Source of the DNA: UBA11891 sp965658355 | GTDB lineage: Bacteria > Bacteroidota > Bacteroidia > Flavobacteriales > Flavobacteriaceae | Direction: 5' to 3' | Assembly (NCBI GenBank): GCA_965658355.1 | Contig: CBFHRX010000013.1 | Span: 1 to 44,690, forward strand | DNA length: 44,690 nucleotides | Part shown: positions 39,086-44,690 of the stretch, in pieces | How the letters are laid out: the number at the start of each line of letters is the position of its first letter | How positions within the stretch are numbered: the first letter of the stretch is position 1 | Program-made: the position numbers and the translations under genes | Notes under the pieces: model-generated | Told to the model about the DNA's origin: nothing | What the model saw: the letters and a program-made list of their open reading frames with translations, nothing else | The model's database searches: none

Positions 39086-41701
39086 ATGCCTAATCGAACT
39101 ACTGTATGTTGTTCCCTACTGTTGCTCCTATACCTCATTTTAGCTTCTGGAGATCGCTTGGACGCGACGCCTAATCCTACACAAAACATACGCACTCTTG
39201 CAAAAACTACTGTGGCGGATGTTGCCTTACGCATTCCCTCAGTTCAGGAAGCTACTCAAAGCAAAACAGATACAATTCCTACGGTCCAACCCCTCACCTT
39301 CTCAGAAGAAATTCAAGATATTGATTGTGCAGTTGGACAATTAGGGAAGATAGAACTCAAGTTGACAGGGGGTGTGATTAGCGATCCTGAAACGCTGCAA
39401 GTAGAATGGATAGGACCCGATATCCATTTATATACCAGATGGAGTTCAAATCAAGGCGTTTTAGACGCTATAGCAACGGCAGGTATTTATACGGTTCGAA
39501 TAACGCAAATGAACTTCTTGCTGTTTGAAAAAAAAATAACCGTTTCTGAAAGCGATTTTGAAATCCTCCATATTACCGATATTCTGACCACAGGAGCTGA
39601 CTGCTATACTTCCCTGGGAACGATAGAATTAGAACTAGCAGGAGGACTTCCTCCTTATACGATAGAGTGGCAACAATTTCAAGAATATTCTCAGAGCAAT
39701 ATCAATACCGTTAGTCCTTCTACCTCAACGGAAACAATAATAACAACAACAGCAACTCCCTCTTTTGAAGTAAACAACTGGGTGGTCCTGCCACAATTCC
39801 AAAATAATGGAATTGCTGCTGGAGTAGATCCCGGCATTTATCGTGCCCTAATAAGAGATAATACCCCCGATAATAGTTTGTGTAAAACAAACATTATTAC
39901 TCAAAATATTGAAGTGAGCAAGAATTCAGCTATCCTACAAGAATTTAAAATCATTACCGCTACTGGATGTGAAGTAGTGACAACAGCCGCCGTACAATTT
40001 TCAATGCAACCTAATTTTAATCTAGACAATACTGTAACCGTTTTCTCTTTAAACGGTCAAACTGTAAGTGCTACTCAAACTCAAGGTCGCTATCAAATTT
40101 CAAATATCAGCGCTGGAAACAATGCCCTTAATGTACAGTTTCTAACGACTACAGAGACCACTACAATCATCCAATGTGAAGTGGTCAAGCTTTTTGAGGT
40201 TCGTACGAGAGACGCGATCACCTACAGGGGGCAAACCCAATTTCTAATAGACGAATGTGACACTGATAACGAATTGAAAGTAGATACTATGCTAGTAGAA
40301 GGAGGGAACCCCTATAGTGTAAACGGAGCCATCACCTATGACTACCGTTGGGAGTATTCCTCATTTGATTCTGATCCTGAAAAAAGGAATCTCTTTGTAG
40401 GTTCTCGTATTACAAATGCGAGCCCTGGCTACTACCAACTTACCATTGTTGATCAAAACAACTGTGAGAGTGACCCCATTGTATTTCGGCTGGCGTCAGC
40501 TTTTCAGGACCAGGGGCCCATAGAAGTAAGTGGGGCTTTATCGGGATTACAAAGCAATTCAGAAAGGGTCAAATCTATAGCTCCCAGCTGTGCGGGCGAA
40601 AATCCAGATGGTAGAATAGGTATTCTGATTGAAGGCGGATTGAGACCTTATACCATCAAGTGGTATCAAGAGTCCACAGCTGCTGAAAATGGTTTTATCC
40701 CCTTAGCAGAATTTGAAAATGCCACCCATCTTAATGACTTGAGTCCTGGACGTTATAAGGTAGAAATTATCTCCCAAGGAATCAATTGCAGAACAGCTGA
40801 CAGGCTTTCCTCATTTGTCTTTCATGAAGAAATAATCACAGTCGCACCTACTATTGGCTTCAAACTTATAAGCGGCCCAATGATCGACATGGATCTCTGT
40901 CAAGGGCAATCAGGACAGCTGCTTGTCGAATTAAGCCAGCTTGAAAACGAGCTGTTTGCATTCTATTACCAAAATGAATTGATTTCTGTTACCAACCAAA
41001 CCAATACTGAAAAAGGAAAACTGTATACTCTGTATATTGAAAACCCACAAGAAACAGGAGCGCTTCAAATAGCTTCTTCCAAAGGGTGTAATATCAGCGT
41101 TTCAGTCCCTCTTTTCCCTATTGAAGAGCCCCGTTTTGAATACCGCTCTCCCTCCTTTGAGGCGACCCAAACTATTCTGGCTAGAGAAGAAGTAACCTTT
41201 AGGAACACCTCTACTGGAGACTATACTCATACTGAGTGGATTTTTGGTGACCATACAGTGCCTCTTATTGTCCAAAGAAGCGCTCTAACTCCCGTTAGAC
41301 ATACGTATGGGATTTCAGGCAACTATTTTGTAACGGCCCGAAATTACAACAGCCTCGGTTGTAGTAAGGAAAAAACAATTTCAATCAAGATTGGAAAAGG
41401 CTATAGTGTTTTATCGCCAACGGTTTTTTCTCCAAATAAAGACAATATAAACGATCAGTATCGCGTGATGTTTAATGGTTTCTTGTCTGTGCGTTTTGCT
41501 GTTTACGACAGCTTTGGCAATCAGTTGTATTTGGAGACTGTTCGTGAAACAGACCCTCAAAATCTGACGGGGATAGCCTTAAACGGTTGGGAGGGTGCCA
41601 ATGCAGGCCATGACGAGTACTTCATTTTTACATTCGAAGGAATGCTTCTGGATGGAGAAACTACAGTAGCGCAATCGGGATCTTTTATTCTTTTAAAATG
41701 A
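39086..41701 (+). CDS. large secreted SprB-like protein with T9SS type B sorting domain
   Basis: This 871-residue surface or secreted protein has a signal peptide (MPNRTTVCCSLLLLLYLILASG). Several beta domains with the SprB-repeat signature follow: DCYTSLGTIELELAGGLPPYTIEW (near 173-196), a similar block near 500 (GRIGILIEGGLRPYTIKW), and weaker ones near 85 and 400. A PKD-like domain lies at about 690-770 (EEVTFRNTSTGDYTHTEW). The last roughly 95 residues (SPTVFSPNKDNINDQY to SGSFILLK) are the gliding motility-associated C-terminal domain, a type B T9SS sorting signal. The start at 39086 is preferred to 39017, because it puts the signal peptide at the N-terminus. It is coupled to a PorP/SprF gene by an ATGA overlap, so the pair probably works as substrate and outer-membrane partner, like SprB-SprF. 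The ligand is unknown. Confidence 0.9.
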   Translation: MPNRTTVCCSLLLLLYLILASGDRLDATPNPTQNIRTLAKTTVADVALRIPSVQEATQSKTDTIPTVQPLTFSEEIQDIDCAVGQLGKIELKLTGGVISDPETLQVEWIGPDIHLYTRWSSNQGVLDAIATAGIYTVRITQMNFLLFEKKITVSESDFEILHITDILTTGADCYTSLGTIELELAGGLPPYTIEWQQFQEYSQSNINTVSPSTSTETIITTTATPSFEVNNWVVLPQFQNNGIAAGVDPGIYRALIRDNTPDNSLCKTNIITQNIEVSKNSAILQEFKIITATGCEVVTTAAVQFSMQPNFNLDNTVTVFSLNGQTVSATQTQGRYQISNISAGNNALNVQFLTTTETTTIIQCEVVKLFEVRTRDAITYRGQTQFLIDECDTDNELKVDTMLVEGGNPYSVNGAITYDYRWEYSSFDSDPEKRNLFVGSRITNASPGYYQLTIVDQNNCESDPIVFRLASAFQDQGPIEVSGALSGLQSNSERVKSIAPSCAGENPDGRIGILIEGGLRPYTIKWYQESTAAENGFIPLAEFENATHLNDLSPGRYKVEIISQGINCRTADRLSSFVFHEEIITVAPTIGFKLISGPMIDMDLCQGQSGQLLVELSQLENELFAFYYQNELISVTNQTNTEKGKLYTLYIENPQETGALQIASSKGCNISVSVPLFPIEEPRFEYRSPSFEATQTILAREEVTFRNTSTGDYTHTEWIFGDHTVPLIVQRSALTPVRHTYGISGNYFVTARNYNSLGCSKEKTISIKIGKGYSVLSPTVFSPNKDNINDQYRVMFNGFLSVRFAVYDSFGNQLYLETVRETDPQNLTGIALNGWEGANAGHDEYFIFTFEGMLLDGETTVAQSGSFILLK

Positions 41702-42708
41702 GAGGAAAAAATTGTCTTTTTTGGGTCGCTTTTTTTGTGGGCTTTAACGGATGGGCCCAAAACGAAAATTATGCCGGTTTGACCACCTTTATCCAAAAGA
41801 AAAATCCAAGCTATTTTGGCTTTAATAACCTCAATAAGATTGGTGTGCTTTACAACAGTATCGAAGTAGGCCAAAATAATTTAATGGAAACCCAATATGC
41901 TTTTGCGGCCCTTTCTTTTGAGGAATTTAACTTTAGTCTTGGGATAGAACTTAATTCCTTTACAATTGAAAAAAGTGGACTTGCGCTTAATGACTTTCTT
42001 TTTACCTATGCCTACCATTTAAGAGTCACTAACAATACCTACTTATTGCCTTCTGTTCGTCTTGGAATAGCCAACTCCCAACTGGATACTCAAAATGTTA
42101 TTTTTGAAGACCAGTTAAATTCCGTCACTGGATTTATCAATTCAGAAAGTATTGACCCTCTTTCGGATCTCCAAGGTGCTACTCGCTATTTTCATATGGC
42201 AGCTTCTTTTTTAGTGCATAATGAGGAGTACCTGATAGGAGTTAGCTTTCAGAATCTCAACCAACCCAATGCTAGTTTTAATAAAGAAGTCAGCCGTGAA
42301 CTCCCAATTTCATATCAGTTAGTAGGAGGTTACGAATGGAGTTTAAATCCTTACGACAACAATTTTTGGCCTGCGAGCTCTTATCTTTTTTTCTTTTCCA
42401 GTTTGGATTTTTTTAATCAAAACCTTTATGCAACAACTGCCCAAGAGTTCCTTATTGGCCCCCTAACTTTTGGGGTCAGTCAAAGAATCTCACGAACACC
42501 CTCTCGAATCGCTCTCAACAACCTTGGCTTTTCTTTTAGGATCGCACTCGAAAATTTTGATTTCGGTCTGTTCTATCAACTGCCCATACAAAACACGCTT
42601 ATACATGCGCCTAAAATTTTTGAAGTACAGCTTACCTTTAATTTTTCAAAATTTCGCCGTAATAACAAGGGCAACTACAAACGGTTGCAAACAGACAACT
42701 ACTTTTAA
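41698..42708 (+). CDS. PorP/SprF family type IX secretion outer-membrane protein
   Basis: This 336-residue protein has a signal peptide (MRGKNCLFWVAFFVGFNGWAQ), an N-terminal segment with NKIGVLYNSIEV, and an amphipathic-strand pattern that ends FEVQLTFNFSKF, consistent with a beta barrel of the PorP/SprF family. Members help particular T9SS substrates reach the cell surface. In F. johnsoniae SprF is needed for SprB. The gene starts inside the stop codon of the large T9SS substrate (ATGA), which points to that protein as its client. The canonical family opening with QQDPQYTQYM is not present, so the N-terminus is divergent (NENYAGLTTFIQKKNPSYFG). Confidence 0.85.
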   Translation: MRGKNCLFWVAFFVGFNGWAQNENYAGLTTFIQKKNPSYFGFNNLNKIGVLYNSIEVGQNNLMETQYAFAALSFEEFNFSLGIELNSFTIEKSGLALNDFLFTYAYHLRVTNNTYLLPSVRLGIANSQLDTQNVIFEDQLNSVTGFINSESIDPLSDLQGATRYFHMAASFLVHNEEYLIGVSFQNLNQPNASFNKEVSRELPISYQLVGGYEWSLNPYDNNFWPASSYLFFFSSLDFFNQNLYATTAQEFLIGPLTFGVSQRISRTPSRIALNNLGFSFRIALENFDFGLFYQLPIQNTLIHAPKIFEVQLTFNFSKFRRNNKGNYKRLQTDNYF

Positions 42709-42735
42709 AGGTTCTTTTTGAGACAAAAACAAGTA

Positions 42736-42765
42736 TTGTCAAAAGCGGGAAATACTGTATTTTTA
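42736..42765 (+). promoter_or_regulatory. probable promoter of uvrC
   Basis: TTG (42736-42738), a 19-base spacer and TATTTTTA (42758-42765), which differs from TAnnTTTG only in the last base. It ends 3 bases before the GTG at 42769, so the mRNA may be leaderless if that GTG is the start. Confidence 0.5.
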
Positions 42766-42768
42766 ACT

Positions 42769-44574
42769 GTGCAATTACCCGCTATTGAGATACAAATAAA
42801 AACACTGCCTGAAAGCCCAGGGGTCTATCAATACTATGATGATAAAAACAGGGTGATCTATGTCGGAAAGGCTAAAAATCTCAAAAAAAGAGTCAATTCC
42901 TATTTTACCAAACAGCATCTCAACAACCGAACGAGAATGCTGGTTAAGAATATTGTGAAAGTAGAGCCTATAGTAGTGGCTACAGAAATGGATGCCTTGC
43001 TATTGGAAAATAATCTGATCAAAAAATACCAGCCGAAGTACAATGTCCTGTTAAAAGATGACAAGTCGTACCCCTGGATTTGCATCAAAAAAGAACCTTT
43101 CCCAAGAGTTTTTCCCACGCGAAAAATAATCCATGACGGCTCCGAGTACTACGGTCCATACACCAGTATGAAAACGGTACGTACACTTTTAGAATTGATA
43201 AAAGGAGTCTATCCACTTCGCACTTGTAATTACGATTTACAGGCAGAAAAAATTGCTGCTGAGAAATACAAACTCTGTTTGGAATATCACCTCGGAAACT
43301 GTTTGGGGCCTTGTGTGGGGAATATCCCTTTAAAGGTCTATGACGAAAATATTCAAGCAATTCGATCTATTATCAAAGGGAATTTTAAGGCGTCTTTGCA
43401 GCAATTCAAAAGTCAAATGGAAGAGCACGCTGCTCAATTAGAATTTGAACACGCGCAAAGTATAAAAGATAAAATCGAGACCCTAGAAAACTACCAGGCC
43501 AAATCCACAGTGGTGAATCCTAAAATAAGCGATGTGGATGTGTTCACCATTATTTCTGATGAAAGCTACGGGTATATCAATTTTCTGCAAATTTCGTTTG
43601 GCTCTATCATCCGTTCCCATACCATAGAAATCAAAAAGCGCTTGGAAGAAACAGACGAAGAATTAGTACGCCTAGCCGCTGTTGAAATTCGCCAGCGTTT
43701 TCATTCTCAATCCAAAACTGTTTTCAGCTCACACTCCTTAGATTTAGGAGAAGATGTTGACGTACTCGTCCCTCAGATAGGGGACAAACGCAAACTAGTT
43801 GACTTATCCATTCGAAATGCTAAGTACTTCCGAATGGAACGCTTTAAACAAATGAAAATTGTGGATCCAGACCGGCATGAAAAACGCCTGATGGAGCAAA
43901 TGAAATCAGATTTAAGATTAAGTGCTGAACCCGTCCATATAGAATGTTTTGACAACTCCAATATTCAAGGGTCTAATCCAGTGGCTGCTTGTGTGGTTTT
44001 TAAAAAAGGAAAGCCCAGTAAAAAAGAGTATCGGCATTATAAAATCAAAACAGTTGAAGGGCCCGATGACTTTGCTTCAATGGAAGAAGTTGTTTTTAGA
44101 CGGTATCGGCGACTGCTAGACGAAGGTGAGCACTTGCCCCAATTAATCGTCATAGACGGAGGGAAAGGGCAACTGTCTTCGGCGTTAAAAAGTTTAGACA
44201 TTTTAGGATTACGGGGTAGAATAGCCATTATTGGTATCGCCAAACGCCTTGAAGAGCTCTACTTCCCAGAAGATCCAATCCCTTTGTATCTGGATAAAAA
44301 ATCAGAAACCCTCAAAATAATTCAACAATTGCGAAACGAAGCGCACCGCTTTGGAATAACCCTACACCGCAATAGAAGAAGCAAAGGAGCCTTGCGATCA
44401 GAATTGGATCAAATCCCAGGGGTAGGGCCGAAAACACAAGAAATTTTACTCAAGAAATTTAAGTCTGTTAAACGTATTAAAGCGGCTTCTCAAGATGACT
44501 TAAAGGCCCTTTTAGGCCCTGCAAAAGGAAAAAATATTTTCGATACGTTACATTCTACCTCAGCTTCTGAATAA
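42769..44574 (+). CDS. uvrC: excinuclease ABC subunit C
   Basis: This 601-residue subunit of UvrABC makes both incisions around a bulky lesion. The N-terminal GIY-YIG nuclease spans about 8-95 (SPGVYQYYDD, VIYVGKAKNLKKRVNSYF). A UvrB-binding helix pair (about 195-235), the RNase H-like 5' nuclease (about 370-520, with HIECFDNSNIQGSNPVAACVVF and LIVIDGGKGQL) and a C-terminal helix-hairpin-helix region (about 545-600) follow. The frame opens further up at TTG 42718, adding 17 residues. I prefer GTG 42769, because MQLPAIEIQIKTLPESPGVYQ gives the usual distance to the GIY motif. A terminator follows the stop. Confidence 0.96.
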   Translation: MQLPAIEIQIKTLPESPGVYQYYDDKNRVIYVGKAKNLKKRVNSYFTKQHLNNRTRMLVKNIVKVEPIVVATEMDALLLENNLIKKYQPKYNVLLKDDKSYPWICIKKEPFPRVFPTRKIIHDGSEYYGPYTSMKTVRTLLELIKGVYPLRTCNYDLQAEKIAAEKYKLCLEYHLGNCLGPCVGNIPLKVYDENIQAIRSIIKGNFKASLQQFKSQMEEHAAQLEFEHAQSIKDKIETLENYQAKSTVVNPKISDVDVFTIISDESYGYINFLQISFGSIIRSHTIEIKKRLEETDEELVRLAAVEIRQRFHSQSKTVFSSHSLDLGEDVDVLVPQIGDKRKLVDLSIRNAKYFRMERFKQMKIVDPDRHEKRLMEQMKSDLRLSAEPVHIECFDNSNIQGSNPVAACVVFKKGKPSKKEYRHYKIKTVEGPDDFASMEEVVFRRYRRLLDEGEHLPQLIVIDGGKGQLSSALKSLDILGLRGRIAIIGIAKRLEELYFPEDPIPLYLDKKSETLKIIQQLRNEAHRFGITLHRNRRSKGALRSELDQIPGVGPKTQEILLKKFKSVKRIKAASQDDLKALLGPAKGKNIFDTLHSTSASE

Positions 44575-44588
44575 GATTTTCTACTTTT

Positions 44589-44614
44589 ACAGCTGTATAA
44601 AAGCTGTTTTTTTT
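44589..44614 (+). terminator. intrinsic terminator after uvrC
   Basis: ACAGCT (44589-44594) pairs with AGCTGT (44602-44607) around a 7-base loop and is followed by a run of eight Ts (44607-44614). It begins 15 bases after the uvrC stop. Confidence 0.8.
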
Positions 44615-44657
44615 GCCCTCAAAGAATACACAAACGAATACCAATGACTGCTTGAAA

Positions 44658-44690
44658 ATGAATCGTTTTGTCGTTTTAGTAATAAGTGTT
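44658..44690 (+). CDS. start of a probable secreted or membrane protein, truncated by window edge
   Basis: An open frame begins with ATG at 44658 and reads MNRFVVLVISV to the window edge. A basic residue followed by hydrophobic residues looks like the start of a signal peptide. In other flavobacteria a patatin-like outer-membrane protein often follows uvrC, but eleven residues cannot prove that. It lies 83 bases after uvrC, beyond the terminator. Confidence 0.45.
   Translation, partial: MNRFVVLVISV

Noticed and set aside
42718..42768. TTG 42718 as the uvrC start
   Set aside because: It adds 17 residues not typical of UvrC and would place the start upstream of a promoter with ideal TTG-N19 spacing. 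It is kept as an alternative.
1..44690. CRISPR arrays, insertion sequences, prophage, tRNA or rRNA genes
   Set aside because: Reading through all gaps I found no spaced direct repeats, transposase or integrase motifs, or tRNA-like cloverleaf sequences.

Overview
The window looks like ordinary chromosome of a bacterium of phylum Bacteroidota, class Flavobacteriia, most likely Flavobacteriaceae; the genus cannot be fixed from the sequence alone. The evidence is gldD-gldE gliding genes beside ssb and mutY, a protein with a type B type IX secretion (T9SS) C-terminal domain paired with a PorP/SprF protein, three TonB-dependent receptors, DUF4270, the short AtpC, atpDC standing apart from the rest of the ATP synthase genes, a YpdA-type bacillithiol reductase, promoter -7 elements of the form TAnnTTTG, and very few Shine-Dalgarno sequences. 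No tRNA, rRNA, CRISPR array, insertion sequence or prophage was seen. Gene density is high, and only one gap exceeds 300 bases (5485-5800).

Layout. Positions 1-5484 (minus strand) hold a truncated DUF6150-like gene, a small lipoprotein, a small SET-domain protein, a thiolase, a BASS-family transporter, a secreted protein of unknown function and a secreted M20 amidohydrolase. Positions 5801-10103 (minus) hold an EamA transporter, gldD, gldE, ssb and mutY. Positions 10238-12864 (plus) hold an HU protein, a 29-residue basic ribosomal-type protein, RNase G and recX. Positions 12838-19589 (minus) hold a BtuB-like TonB receptor, atpC, atpD and a 986-residue TonB receptor. Positions 19715-21866 (plus) hold an acyltransferase and ypdA. 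Positions 21867-25003 (minus) hold a DinB-like protein, a DUF4270 lipoprotein and a half-length glycogen synthase, divergent from panC-panD-ybhN-like-radA-gdhA-recO-TonB receptor-ileS-dksA-like-unknown-lspA (25096-38368, plus). A 5-formyltetrahydrofolate cyclo-ligase (minus) follows, then the T9SS substrate, PorP/SprF, uvrC and the first codons of a further gene (plus).

Functional themes. There is DNA repair and recombination (ssb, mutY, recX, radA, recO, uvrC), translation and RNA turnover (ileS, rng, bS22-like), energy (atpDC), cofactors (panC, panD, folate salvage), lipoprotein maturation (lspA), outer-membrane uptake, and gliding/T9SS. I found no clear unknown defence or mobile system. 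The points most worth a second look are: a secreted protein whose signal peptide lies upstream of any ATG/GTG/TTG codon and appears to start at ATA (37070); -7 elements only 3-5 bases from the start codons of mutY, panD and uvrC, suggesting leaderless mRNAs; a plus-strand terminator with no plus-strand gene (754-801); two perfect inverted repeats around the ypdA promoter; and several conserved proteins that lack expected parts (AtpC, GlgA, the DksA-like zinc finger and the RNase G zinc link).
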